Below, in pieces: positions 31,918-41,170 of a stretch of DNA of 64,000 nt; the stretch's first letter is position 1, and every line of letters begins with the position of its first letter. Below the pieces are notes generated by a model. It was not told the DNA's origin, did no database searches, and worked only from the letters and a program-made list of their open reading frames with translations. Source of the stretch: Actinopolymorpha pittospori (lineage in GTDB: Bacteria; Actinomycetota; Actinomycetes; Propionibacteriales; Actinopolymorphaceae). Location of the stretch: NCBI RefSeq assembly GCF_014873875.1, contig NZ_JADBEM010000001.1:6572001-6636000 (forward strand), written 5' to 3'. The position numbers were made by a program, and so were the translations under genes.

Positions 31918-33882
31918 ATGACGCCCGATGACCTACGTCCGAGCCGACGAGACCTGCTCCGATGGGGAGGTGGCACGCTCGCGGTGGCTTCACTGACGAG
32001 CTGTTCGTTCCTTTCCACCGACCCGACGAGCGGACCCGGTGCCGCTGGGGTCAAGGCGAAGAACGCCAAGGAAGCCCCGGCACTGTCGACACTCGTCGAG
32101 CAGGGGAAGCTGCCGAAGCTCGCGGAACGGATGCCGAAGATCCCGCTGGTGGTCCAGAACACCGAGAGCGTGGGCGTGTACGGCGGCACCTGGCGCAGCG
32201 TCCTGCTCAACGCCGCGGACACCTCCTGGCTCTCCCGCACGATCGGCTACGAGACGCTGCTGCGGTGGGACACCACCGGCACGAAGGTGGTCCCGAACAT
32301 CGCCGAGAGGATCGAGGCCTCCGACGACGGGCGGGAGTTCAGGATCAGGCTGCGCGAGGGGATGAAGTGGTCGGACGGGCAGCCGTTCACCGCGGACGAC
32401 CTGATGTTCGCCTACAACGACGTGATGCTCAACAAGGAGATCAGCCCGGTCGTCTCCGACTACATCACCAGCGACGGCGTCCCGGCGAAGCTCGAGAAGG
32501 TCGACACCCACACCGTCCTGGTGACCTTCCCGAAGCCGAACGGGCTCTTCCTCCAGAAGCTCGCCTATCAGGGCGCCCTGATCTCCTACCCGCGGCACTA
32601 CCTCGAGCAGTTCCACAAGGAGCACAACCCCGAGGCCGTGCGGATGGCCAAGGAGGAGAAGCTCGCCGACTGGACCGACCTGTTCGGTGCGCGGGCCGAC
32701 CGCTGGGCGAACGCCGACTTTCCGACACTGTGCGCGTGGGAGATCCAGAACCCGCTCGGCACGGGCAACCAGGTGGTCGCCGTACGGAACCCGTACTACT
32801 GGAAGACCGATCCGAACGGCAGTCAGCTTCCCTACATCGACCGCGTCGTGTTCAACGTCATCTCCGACGCGCAGGTGATCCTGCTGCGGGCCACCGCCGG
32901 CGAGGTCGACATGAGTACGCGGCACATCAACACCCTCCCCAACAAGCCGGTCCTGGCAAGTGGACGCGGCAAGGGGAAGTACCACTTCATCACCCTCGAG
33001 AACACCGTAATGAACGACCTCGTGCTCTCGCTCAACCTCAACCACAAGGACCCCGTACTCCGGCAGATCTTCCAGAACAAGGACTTCCGGATCGGGCTGT
33101 CCCATGCCATCGACCGCCCGGAGATGATCAAGTCGGTCTGGCAGCGCCAGGGCGTCCCGTGGCAGGCCGCTCCAGACGATCGGTCGGAGTTCTACGACGA
33201 GGAGTTCGCCACCCAGTTCACCGCCTACGACCCGGACCGGGCCAACGATCATCTGGACCGGGTGGGTCTGACCCGCAAGGACGGCGAGGGCTTCCGGCTC
33301 CGCCCGGACGGGAAGCGGTTGGTCTTCCAGATCGAGGTGGCGAGTCCGGCGGTCACGCCGTCCTGGGTCGACGGCACCGAGATGGTCACGGCGTACTGGC
33401 GCAAGGTCGGCGTCGACGTGAGGACCAAGAGCGAGGACCGGACCCTGTTCTACGAACGCAAGGACCCCCTCGCGAACCAGCACGACGCGGGGGTCTGGAG
33501 TGGCGACGGCGGCCTCAAGATCGAGATCGTCGAGCCTCGTTGGTACTTCCCGTTCAGCAACGAGTCTCTCTACGCCGTCCTGTGGGCGGACTGGTTCAGC
33601 TCGCGAGGCAAGCGGGGCCAGAAGCCGTCGGGGGCGACGCTGCGGCAGATGGAGCTGTACTGGCAGTTGACGGCCACCATCGACGTCGAGCAGCAGAAGC
33701 AACTGTTCCGGGAGATCCTGAAGATCGCCAAGGAGCAGTTCTACTGCATCGGCACGGTCCGCATTCCCAACACGTACGGAATCGTCAAGGACAACTTCTA
33801 CAACGTCCCGAACAACCTGCCCGAGTCCGCGGTCATGAACACTCCCGCGCCCGGCAACCCCGAGCAGTGGTTCATCTCTTGA
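31918..33882 (+). CDS. ABC transporter solute-binding lipoprotein, family 5 (peptide/oligosaccharide type)
   Basis: A 654-residue extracytoplasmic binding protein. The signal peptide has a twin-arginine motif (SRRDLL, about residues 9-14) and a lipobox LTSC ending at about residue 30, so a Tat-exported lipoprotein is likely. The SBP_bac_5 domain follows: GGTWRSVLLNAADTS, YETLLRWD, IRLREGMKWSDGQPFTADDLMFAYND. It is longer than typical DppA proteins (about 530-600) and belongs to the large group often linked to plant oligosaccharides or peptides; ligand unknown. AAGGAGG at 31904-31910 precedes ATG. First gene of a complete importer with two permeases and a fused ATPase. Confidence 0.92.
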   Translation: MTPDDLRPSRRDLLRWGGGTLAVASLTSCSFLSTDPTSGPGAAGVKAKNAKEAPALSTLVEQGKLPKLAERMPKIPLVVQNTESVGVYGGTWRSVLLNAADTSWLSRTIGYETLLRWDTTGTKVVPNIAERIEASDDGREFRIRLREGMKWSDGQPFTADDLMFAYNDVMLNKEISPVVSDYITSDGVPAKLEKVDTHTVLVTFPKPNGLFLQKLAYQGALISYPRHYLEQFHKEHNPEAVRMAKEEKLADWTDLFGARADRWANADFPTLCAWEIQNPLGTGNQVVAVRNPYYWKTDPNGSQLPYIDRVVFNVISDAQVILLRATAGEVDMSTRHINTLPNKPVLASGRGKGKYHFITLENTVMNDLVLSLNLNHKDPVLRQIFQNKDFRIGLSHAIDRPEMIKSVWQRQGVPWQAAPDDRSEFYDEEFATQFTAYDPDRANDHLDRVGLTRKDGEGFRLRPDGKRLVFQIEVASPAVTPSWVDGTEMVTAYWRKVGVDVRTKSEDRTLFYERKDPLANQHDAGVWSGDGGLKIEIVEPRWYFPFSNESLYAVLWADWFSSRGKRGQKPSGATLRQMELYWQLTATIDVEQQKQLFREILKIAKEQFYCIGTVRIPNTYGIVKDNFYNVPNNLPESAVMNTPAPGNPEQWFIS

Positions 33883-33928
33883 AAGCGATGCGGCATATCT
33901 CGAACAACGGCGTGAGGAGGTCACCTTC

Positions 33929-34921
33929 GTGTTGACCTATATTGGTCGACGGGTCATGCTGATGGTGCCGACCGTCTTTGTCATCTCGGTGGTGGCGTTC
34001 GTCATCATCCAACTGCCCCCTGGCGACTATCTGACGACGATCGTCTCCCAGTTGCAGGCGCAGGGTGACCAGATCGACAAGGCGGAGTTGGCATCCCTGT
34101 CGGCCAGATACGGGCTCGACCAACCGGTCGTGGTGCAGTACTGGAAGTGGATCAGCGGAATCCTTTTGCATGGCGACTTCGGCATGTCGTTCGCGTGGAA
34201 CAGACCGGTCTCCGCGCTGCTTGGGGAAAGACTGCCGCTCACCATCGTGCTGGCGATCACGACCCTGTTGTTCACCTGGGCGGTGGCGTTCCCGATCGGC
34301 GTCTACTCCGCCGTTCGCCAGTACTCCGCCGGTGACTATGTGGCCACCACGCTGGGCTTCATCGGCCTCGCGATCCCGGACTTCCTGCTCGCCCTGGTCC
34401 TGATGTGGATCGGCCTGAACTACTTCGGCATGAGCGTGGGTGGGTTGTTCTCCCAGGAGTACCTCGACTCCGCGTGGAACCTCGGCAAGCTCATAGACCT
34501 GCTCGGACACCTGTGGGTGCCGGTCGTCGTCCTGGGCGCCGCCGGTACGGCGGGCCTGATCCGTGTCCTGCGCGCGAACCTGCTCGACGAGTTGCACAAG
34601 CCGTACGTCGTCGCGGCGCGGGCCCGTGGCATGCCCGAACGTCGGCTCACGATGAAGTATCCGCTCCGTGTCGCGCTGAACCCGTTCGTCTCCACGATCG
34701 GTTGGGTGCTCCCCGGGCTCGTGTCGGGCGAGGTCATCGTGGCGCAGGTGCTGTCGCTGCAGACGACCGGACCGCTGCTCCTCGACTCACTGAAGAGCCA
34801 GGACATGTATCTCGCGGGGTCGGTCATCTTCATCGTGAGTGTGCTGACCGTGATCGGAACCCTGATCTCCGACATTCTCCTGGCGTGGCTGGACCCGCGG
34901 GTCCGGCTCGGCCACGGTTAG
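33929..34921 (+). CDS. ABC transporter permease (DppB/OppB type)
   Basis: A 330-residue membrane subunit with about six transmembrane segments. The N-terminus MLTYIGRRVMLMVPTVFVISVVAFVIIQLPPGD is typical of DppB-type proteins. The ATPase-contact EAA loop is ARGMPERRLTMKYPLRVALNPFV. GTG 33929 follows GAGGAGG by eight bases. It lies 46 bases after the binding protein and 12 before the second permease, forming one operon. Confidence 0.94.
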   Translation: MLTYIGRRVMLMVPTVFVISVVAFVIIQLPPGDYLTTIVSQLQAQGDQIDKAELASLSARYGLDQPVVVQYWKWISGILLHGDFGMSFAWNRPVSALLGERLPLTIVLAITTLLFTWAVAFPIGVYSAVRQYSAGDYVATTLGFIGLAIPDFLLALVLMWIGLNYFGMSVGGLFSQEYLDSAWNLGKLIDLLGHLWVPVVVLGAAGTAGLIRVLRANLLDELHKPYVVAARARGMPERRLTMKYPLRVALNPFVSTIGWVLPGLVSGEVIVAQVLSLQTTGPLLLDSLKSQDMYLAGSVIFIVSVLTVIGTLISDILLAWLDPRVRLGHG

Positions 34922-34933
34922 GCGGGAGTAGCC

Positions 34934-36100
34934 ATGACGCAGACACTGCCTGCCGGCGAGCGCCCGGAGGCGAGCACGCCCACGCCGCCTGGCGACACCC
35001 CGGCTGCCGATGGCGCCGCCATCGCGGTCGCCCCCCAGTGGAAGCTCGTGTGGTGGGGCTTCAAGCGACACCGGCTCGCGGTCGCGGGTCTGATCGTGAC
35101 GGCCGTGATCTACATGATCGCGATCTTCGCGGAGTTCCTCGCGCCCTACTCGAGCGGCCACTACGACCCCGACTACGCCTACGCGCCACCGCAACGAATC
35201 CATGTCGTCGACGACGGCGACTGGGGGTTGTACGTCTACGGCTACAAGTCGGAGCAGGACCCCGAGACGCTGGACCTGACCTGGACGACGGACACCTCGA
35301 AGAAGATCCCCGTGGGGCTGTTCGCGCGCGGTGAGTCCTACAAGCTGTTGGGCCTGATCCCGGGTGACCGTCACCTGATCGGCGCCAAGGAGGGTACGAA
35401 GGCGCCGCCGATGTACCTCCTCGGCGCCGACCGCAACGGCCACGACCTGTTGTCGCGCATCATCCACGGCACCCGGGTCTCGATGTCGATCGGCCTGATC
35501 GGTGTGGTGGTCGCGTTCCTGCTCGGTGTGGTGCTCGGCGGGATATCGGGCTTCTTCGGCGGGATCGTCGACACGGCGATCCAGCGGGCCGTGGAGTTCT
35601 TCATGTCGATCCCCACGTTGCCGCTCTGGCTCGGCCTGGCGGCGGCGGTGCCACCTGGCTGGGGGCCGTTGAAACGCTACTTCGCGGTCACGGTGATCCT
35701 GTCGATGATCGCGTGGACGCACCTCGCCCGCGTCGTGCGAAGTCGCTTCCTCTCCCTGCGTGAGGAGGACTTCGTCACCGCCGCCAAGGTCGACGGCGCG
35801 AGCCAGCCACGCATCATCTTCCGGCACATGCTGCCGTCGTTCTCGAGCTATCTCATCGCGTCCCTGACCCTGTCCATCCCCGGCATGATCCTGGCCGAGA
35901 CGTCGCTGTCGTTCCTCGGTCTCGGCCTGCAGTCGCCGGTGGTGAGCTGGGGCGTTCTGCTCCAGGAAGCGCAGAACATCCGGGCGGTGGCCACGGCACC
36001 GTGGCTGTTGCTGCCAGGCGTGACGGTGGTGATCGCCGTCCTGTCGCTGAACTTCTTGGGTGACGGCCTACGCGACGCAGCGGACCCCTACAAGCACTAG
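34934..36100 (+). CDS. ABC transporter permease (DppC/OppC type)
   Basis: A 388-residue second permease. The cytoplasmic N-terminus (about 35 residues, Pro/Ala-rich) is followed by WWGFKRHRLAVAGLIV, the first membrane span, and a periplasmic insertion (about 65-150) with YAYAPPQRIHVVDDGDWG, characteristic of the longer OppC-like proteins. LLGADRNGHDLLSRIIHGTRVS and the EAA loop VDGASQPRIIFRHMLPSF follow, then five further spans. It pairs with the upstream permease to make the translocation channel. Confidence 0.94.
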   Translation: MTQTLPAGERPEASTPTPPGDTPAADGAAIAVAPQWKLVWWGFKRHRLAVAGLIVTAVIYMIAIFAEFLAPYSSGHYDPDYAYAPPQRIHVVDDGDWGLYVYGYKSEQDPETLDLTWTTDTSKKIPVGLFARGESYKLLGLIPGDRHLIGAKEGTKAPPMYLLGADRNGHDLLSRIIHGTRVSMSIGLIGVVVAFLLGVVLGGISGFFGGIVDTAIQRAVEFFMSIPTLPLWLGLAAAVPPGWGPLKRYFAVTVILSMIAWTHLARVVRSRFLSLREEDFVTAAKVDGASQPRIIFRHMLPSFSSYLIASLTLSIPGMILAETSLSFLGLGLQSPVVSWGVLLQEAQNIRAVATAPWLLLPGVTVVIAVLSLNFLGDGLRDAADPYKH

Positions 36101-36137
36101 ACGTCCCGGCCATGTGTGCGCCGATGGAGGAGACCCG

Positions 36138-38462
36138 ATGAACCAGACCCCACGGACCCGGGAGATCGCCGCCGGTGACGGTCGCGGCCGCGGCCGCCGG
36201 CGTGCCCGCCAGGGTGCGGCGACGGCGGCGCCGGCCGTCCTGACCGCAGGTGCCGGGGACGGCGACGACACGACGCTGTTGCGGATCAACGATCTCCAGA
36301 CCCACTTCACGACCCGCGACGGTGTCGTGAAGGCCGTCGACGGGGTGAGCCTGCGGGTGCCGAAGGGCAAGACCGTCTGCGTCGTGGGGGAGTCGGGATG
36401 CGGCAAGTCCGTCACCGCCCGCTCCATCCTGCAGTTGGTCGAGCGTCCGGGCGAGATCACCGGCGGGTCGATCGAGTGGCGTCCGAACGCCGAGTCGGAC
36501 TGGATCAACCTCGCGGCGCTGGACGCGCGGGGTGAGGACATCCGGCGGATTCGCGGCGACGAGATCGGCATGGTCTTCCAGGAGCCGATGGCCTCCCTGT
36601 CACCGATGTACACCATCGGCGACCAGCTCGTGGAAGCGATCCAACTGCACCGCCCGCTGAACCGCGCGGAGGCGCGGGAACTCGCCATCGACCAGCTGCA
36701 GCGGGTGGGTATCCCGCAGCCGAAACGGCGGATGGACGCCCACCCCTTCCAGCTGTCCGGCGGCATGTGCCAGCGGGTGATGATCGCGGTCGCGCTGTCC
36801 TGTGATCCGGCCCTGCTGATCGCCGACGAGCCGACGACCGCGCTCGACGTCACCACCCAGGCGCGGATCCTGGACCTGCTCAAGGACCTGCAGGACCAGA
36901 CGGACATGGCGATGGTCTTCATCACCCACGACCTCGGGGTGGTCGCGGAGATCGCCGACGAGGTCGTGGTGATGTATCTCGGCAAGGTCGCCGAGCACGG
37001 AACGGTGGAGGAGATCTTCGACGATCCGAAGCATCCCTACACCCAGGCGCTGCTGCGTTCCATCCCCACGATGCGCGGCAGCTCCTCCCGGCAGCGCCTG
37101 GCGGCCATCAGGGGCATGGTTCCGCACCCGCAGAACCGCCCCGCCGGGTGTCCGTTCCACACCCGGTGCGACCACGCGATTCCAGGGGTGTGCGACCAGG
37201 AGCACCCGCCGGAGGCGCGGTTCTCCCCGGAGCACGTGGCCCAGTGCCACCTCTACGACGCGCAGGGTCGGCTGACCGCGACCACGCAGGCGAACGGTAC
37301 GGCGGGGGTGGCCGTCGGCGCGGTGCCGGCGAGCGCCGCTGTGCCGGTGGCGCCCTCGCAGGCCCCGGCGGCGAGCCGCTCGGCCACCACCGTCAAGGAG
37401 CGTGAGCCCGCGACGAAGGCGGCCGCCGCCGCGGGACCGCTGGTGGACGTCCAGGACCTCGCGATGCACTTCCCGATCCGGCGCGGGATGTTCGGCCGAA
37501 CGGCCGGCCACGTCCGGGCGGTGGACGGAGTGGACCTCACCATCCAGCCGGGCGAGACCCTCGGCCTGGTGGGGGAGTCGGGCTGCGGCAAGACGACGCT
37601 CGGTCGCTGCCTCGCCCGGGTCATGGACCCCACCTCGGGGAGCATCCACTACCGCCGGGAGAACGGCACCACGGTCGACCTCGCCAAGCTGGGCAACCGC
37701 GAGCTCGCGCCGTTCCGCAAGGAGATCCGGGTGATCTTCCAGGACCCGTTCTCCTCGCTCAACCCGCGGATGACGCTGCTGCAGTTGGTGGGCGAGCCGC
37801 TGCGGACCAACAACCTCGCCTCCGGTTCGGAGTTGCAGGACCGGGTGGCGGAGATGTTGCGGCGGTGCGGCCTGCGTCCGGAGTACATGCGTCGCTACCC
37901 GCACGCGTTCTCCGGCGGCGAGCGGCAGCGGATCAACATCGCCCGGGCGCTGATCACCGAGCCGCGGCTGGTGATCGCGGACGAGGCCGTGTCCGCGTTG
38001 GACGTTTCGGTGCGGGCCCAGATCCTGAACCTGCTCGCCGACCTGCAGGCGCAGTTCGACCTCACCTACCTGTTCATCTCCCACGACCTCTCGGTCGTCG
38101 AGCACCTGTGTGACCGGGTGACGGTGATGTACCTCGGCTCGATCGTGGAGACGGCCGAGACCGGTTCGCTCTACACCCAGCCGCACCACCCCTACACCGA
38201 GGCGCTGCTGAACGCCGTACCGCTGCCCAACCCTCACCAGCGCCGGTCCCGGCACGTGCACGGCCTGCCCGACGATCTCCCGGACGCGGCGAACCCGCCG
38301 TCGGGATGTCTCTTCCACACTCGTTGCCCGCATGTGCGAGAAGAGCGGTGCAAGTCCGAATCGCCCGCTCTGCGGGAGACCGGTGCTCGTCACTTCGCGG
38401 CGTGCCACTTCGCCGAGGAGTTCACCCTGACCGGGGCGACGAAGGAGCGAGGGGGAGACTAG
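36138..38462 (+). CDS. Fused double ABC transporter ATPase (DppD-DppF type)
   Basis: A 774-residue protein carrying both ATPase units of a family 5 importer in one chain. Domain 1 (about 50-365): Walker A GESGCGKSVTA, signature LSGGMCQRVMIA, Walker B LLIADEPTTALD, and a C-terminal GCPFHTRCDHA...C iron-sulfur/oligopeptide-type tail. A 75-residue Ala/Pro/Thr linker follows. Domain 2 (about 435-765): GESGCGKTTLG, FSGGERQRINIA, LVIADEAVSALD, and GCLFHTRCPHVREERC. The second Walker B has DEAVSALD rather than DEPTSALD, an allowed variant. Last gene of the importer operon. Confidence 0.95.
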   Translation: MNQTPRTREIAAGDGRGRGRRRARQGAATAAPAVLTAGAGDGDDTTLLRINDLQTHFTTRDGVVKAVDGVSLRVPKGKTVCVVGESGCGKSVTARSILQLVERPGEITGGSIEWRPNAESDWINLAALDARGEDIRRIRGDEIGMVFQEPMASLSPMYTIGDQLVEAIQLHRPLNRAEARELAIDQLQRVGIPQPKRRMDAHPFQLSGGMCQRVMIAVALSCDPALLIADEPTTALDVTTQARILDLLKDLQDQTDMAMVFITHDLGVVAEIADEVVVMYLGKVAEHGTVEEIFDDPKHPYTQALLRSIPTMRGSSSRQRLAAIRGMVPHPQNRPAGCPFHTRCDHAIPGVCDQEHPPEARFSPEHVAQCHLYDAQGRLTATTQANGTAGVAVGAVPASAAVPVAPSQAPAASRSATTVKEREPATKAAAAAGPLVDVQDLAMHFPIRRGMFGRTAGHVRAVDGVDLTIQPGETLGLVGESGCGKTTLGRCLARVMDPTSGSIHYRRENGTTVDLAKLGNRELAPFRKEIRVIFQDPFSSLNPRMTLLQLVGEPLRTNNLASGSELQDRVAEMLRRCGLRPEYMRRYPHAFSGGERQRINIARALITEPRLVIADEAVSALDVSVRAQILNLLADLQAQFDLTYLFISHDLSVVEHLCDRVTVMYLGSIVETAETGSLYTQPHHPYTEALLNAVPLPNPHQRRSRHVHGLPDDLPDAANPPSGCLFHTRCPHVREERCKSESPALRETGARHFAACHFAEEFTLTGATKERGGD

Positions 38463-38473
38463 GTCCTTGTAGC

Positions 38474-38526
38474 GCGGATCATGGCGTGTTCGCGTGCTCC
38501 CGCATCCGGGCACGACCATGATCCGC
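38474..38526 (+). terminator. Long hairpin after the ABC importer operon
   Basis: GCGGATCATGG (38474-38484) pairs perfectly with CCATGATCCGC (38516-38526), extended inward by CGTG/CACG with a one-base bulge; the loop is 22 bases. There is no T-run. It begins 12 bases after the importer stop and precedes the ArgR boxes of argC, so it probably insulates the two operons. Confidence 0.6.
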
Positions 38527-38583
38527 AGGGCATCACCTGGCCGGACGAACCGGTCAGGACCACGACACACAGCCCCAACTGGT

Positions 38584-38621
38584 TTGCATGAGATTGCATG
38601 AACAGGCATACTCATGCACAA
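38584..38621. promoter_or_regulatory. ArgR operator (ARG boxes) upstream of argC
   Basis: Two direct copies of TTGCATGA (38584-38591 and 38594-38601) and an inverted CATACTCATGCACAA (38607-38621) form a cluster of CATGCA-type half sites resembling ARG boxes of actinobacteria. They lie 44-81 bases upstream of argC. ArgR is encoded in this cluster, so arginine-dependent repression of the operon is expected. Confidence 0.8.
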
Positions 38622-38664
38622 CGTGGTGCCAGACCACGCACGACCAACTGAGGGGCGACGCGAG

Positions 38665-39696
38665 ATGGGCTTCAGCGCGGCGGTGGCGGGTGCGAGCGGC
38701 TACGCCGGAGGCGAGCTGCTGCGCCTCCTGCTCGGCCACCCCGAGATCGAGATCGGCGCGCTCACGGCGGGAGGCAACGCCGGCACCCTGCTCGGGCAGC
38801 ACCAGCCGCACCTCACACCGCTCGCCGACCGGGTGCTCGCCGAGACGACCACCGAGACCCTCGCCGGGCACGACATCGTCTTCCTCGCACTGCCGCACGG
38901 GCAGTCCGCCGCGGTTGCGGCGAGCCTGCCCGACGACGTGCTCGTGATCGACTGCGGTGCCGACTTCCGGCTCGAGGACCCCGCTGACTGGCAGCGGTGG
39001 TACGCCGGCGAGCACGCCGGCACCTGGCCCTACGGGCTGCCCGAGCTTCCCGGTCAGCGTGACCGGCTCCGTACCGCCCGCCGGATCGCGGTCCCGGGCT
39101 GCTACCCGACGGTCGCGAGCCTCGCCCTGCTCCCCGCCGTCGCCGCCGGACTGATCGACGCGCGGGACCTCGTCGTCGTGGCCGCCTCGGGCACCTCCGG
39201 GGCGGGTAGGTCGCCGAAGCCGAACCTGCTCGGCAGTGAGGTCATGGGGGCGGTGTCGGCGTACTCCGTCGGCGGCATCCATCGGCACACCCCCGAGATC
39301 GAACAGAACCTCCGCAAGGTCGCCGGCGGCCCGGTCACGGTGTCGTTCACACCGGTCCTGGCTCCGATGCCCCGTGGCATCCTCGCGACCTGCACGGCCC
39401 GGACGCAGGACGGTGTTGACGCCGCCGCCGCGCGGCGGGCCTACCAGCAGGCGTGGGCCGCTGAGCCCTTCCTCCACCTGCTCCCGGAAGGGACCTGGCC
39501 GACCACGGCGGCGACCGTCGGCTCCAACGCCGTCCATGCGCAGGTCACGGTTGACGAACGCGCGGGCCGGCTGGTCGCGATAGCCGCGCTGGACAACCTC
39601 ACCAAGGGGACCGCCGGCGGCGCGATCCAGTGCATGAACCTCGCGCTCGGGATCGCCGAAACCACCGGCCTCAGCACGGTTGGGGTCGCGCCGTGA
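38665..39696 (+). CDS. argC: N-acetyl-gamma-glutamyl-phosphate reductase
   Basis: A 343-residue enzyme that reduces N-acetylglutamyl-5-phosphate to the semialdehyde with NADPH, the third step of arginine synthesis. The N-terminal Rossmann motif is AVAGASGYAGGELLRLL. The catalytic Cys is in IAVPGCYPTVA, and HRHTPEIEQ has the conserved His. LDNLTKGTAGGAIQCMN is the typical C-terminal block. ATG 38665 (MGFSAAV) is chosen over an in-frame ATG at 38614 because it begins the conserved domain and because 38614 overlaps the operator. Confidence 0.97.
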   Translation: MGFSAAVAGASGYAGGELLRLLLGHPEIEIGALTAGGNAGTLLGQHQPHLTPLADRVLAETTTETLAGHDIVFLALPHGQSAAVAASLPDDVLVIDCGADFRLEDPADWQRWYAGEHAGTWPYGLPELPGQRDRLRTARRIAVPGCYPTVASLALLPAVAAGLIDARDLVVVAASGTSGAGRSPKPNLLGSEVMGAVSAYSVGGIHRHTPEIEQNLRKVAGGPVTVSFTPVLAPMPRGILATCTARTQDGVDAAAARRAYQQAWAAEPFLHLLPEGTWPTTAATVGSNAVHAQVTVDERAGRLVAIAALDNLTKGTAGGAIQCMNLALGIAETTGLSTVGVAP

Positions 39697-39837
39697 CCGC
39701 CCGGTCGGCGCCGCTCCCGCACCGGCCGTGTCTGCCGTGCCTGGCAGCACCGCGACGATGACGATGCGGCGTACGCCGATAACCCCACGCTCACCCGCAC
39801 CCGTCGTTCATACTTCGCTCGCCCGAAAGGCACGTAC

Positions 39838-41016
39838 GTGACCGTCACCACTCCCCTCGGATTCCGGGCCGCCGGCGTCACCGCCGGCCTCAAGCCGAGT
39901 GGCAAGCCCGACATCGCCCTGGTCGTCAACGACGGCCCGACCTTCACCGCCGCCGCCGTCTTCACCGAGAACCGCTGCAAGGCGCACCCTGTCCTGTGGA
40001 GTGAGCAGGTGTGCAAGGACGGCCAGGTTCGCGCCGTCGTGCTCAACTCCGGCGGGGCCAACTGTTACACCGGCCCGGAAGGGTTCCAGACCACCCACGC
40101 GAGCGCCGAACTCGTCGCGGAGAAGCTCAGTGCCACCGCCGCCGCGGGCGTCGAGCCGACCGGCGCGATCGACGTCGCGGTCTGCTCCACCGGCCTGATC
40201 GGTGACCAACTCGACCGCCCCCGACTCCTCGCCGGCATCGCCGACGCGGTCGCGCAACTCGACCTTGCCGGCGGGACGGCTGCCGCCACGGCGATCATGA
40301 CCACGGACACCCACTCCAAGGAGTCGACCTACGCCGGTGCCGGTTGGTCGATCGGTGGTATGGCCAAGGGCGCGGGCATGCTCGCCCCGTCACTGGCCAC
40401 GATGCTCGTCGTGATCACCACCGACGCGGTTCTCGATCCGGTGGGCGCCGATCTGGCCCTGCGGGCGGCCACCGGTGTGACGTTCGACCGGCTCGACTCC
40501 GACGGCTGCATGTCTACCAACGACACGGTCCTGCTGCTCGCGAGCGGTGCCTCCGGGGTCACACCGTCCCACGAGGAGTTCACCACCGGGCTCACGCAGG
40601 TGTGCCACGACCTCGGCCAGCAGCTGATCGGTGACGCCGAGGGCGCCGACCACGACATCGCGATCGAGGTCGTCAACGCGGCCAACGTGCAGGACGCGGT
40701 TGACGTCGGCCGCGCGATCGCCCGCAACAACCTCTTCAAGTGCGCGGTCTTCGGCAAGGACGCCAACTGGGGCAGGATCCTCGCGGCGGTCGGAACGACG
40801 CAGGTGGCCTTCGACCCGACGACCCTCGACGTCGCCTTCAACGGCGTCTGGGTGTGCCGCAACGGCGGCATCGGTGAGTCCCGCGACCTGGTGGACCTCA
40901 CGCAGCGCAAGGTGAACGTGACGGTCGACCTGAAGGCGGGCGCCGAGACCGCGACGATCTGGACCAACGACCTCACGCACGCCTACGTCCACGAGAACTC
41001 CGCCTACTCGACCTGA
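39838..41016 (+). CDS. argJ: Ornithine acetyltransferase / amino-acid acetyltransferase
   Basis: A 392-residue enzyme that recycles the acetyl group from N-acetylornithine to glutamate; some forms also use acetyl-CoA. It is made as a precursor that cleaves itself before the nucleophilic Thr in KGAGMLAPSLATMLVV (about residues 183-198), giving alpha and beta chains. Conserved blocks include LNSGGANCYTG, STGLIGDQL, and VFGKDANWGRILAA. Its presence implies the cyclic acetyl pathway, so no argE is needed. GTG start at 39838; 141 bases after argC with no gene between. Confidence 0.97.
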   Translation: MTVTTPLGFRAAGVTAGLKPSGKPDIALVVNDGPTFTAAAVFTENRCKAHPVLWSEQVCKDGQVRAVVLNSGGANCYTGPEGFQTTHASAELVAEKLSATAAAGVEPTGAIDVAVCSTGLIGDQLDRPRLLAGIADAVAQLDLAGGTAAATAIMTTDTHSKESTYAGAGWSIGGMAKGAGMLAPSLATMLVVITTDAVLDPVGADLALRAATGVTFDRLDSDGCMSTNDTVLLLASGASGVTPSHEEFTTGLTQVCHDLGQQLIGDAEGADHDIAIEVVNAANVQDAVDVGRAIARNNLFKCAVFGKDANWGRILAAVGTTQVAFDPTTLDVAFNGVWVCRNGGIGESRDLVDLTQRKVNVTVDLKAGAETATIWTNDLTHAYVHENSAYST

Positions 41017-41170
41017 GCCGACCCATGCAACGTGTCCTTGACGACCCGGGCGCCCTCGACGAGGGCAGGGTCAGCACCGACCCCGACCCCGAGCCCGCCC
41101 CGGCCCGCTCATCAGGCCGCGGACAGGTCGCACGCACAGGCCCTACACAGAGGAACGTGTCGACGCATCC

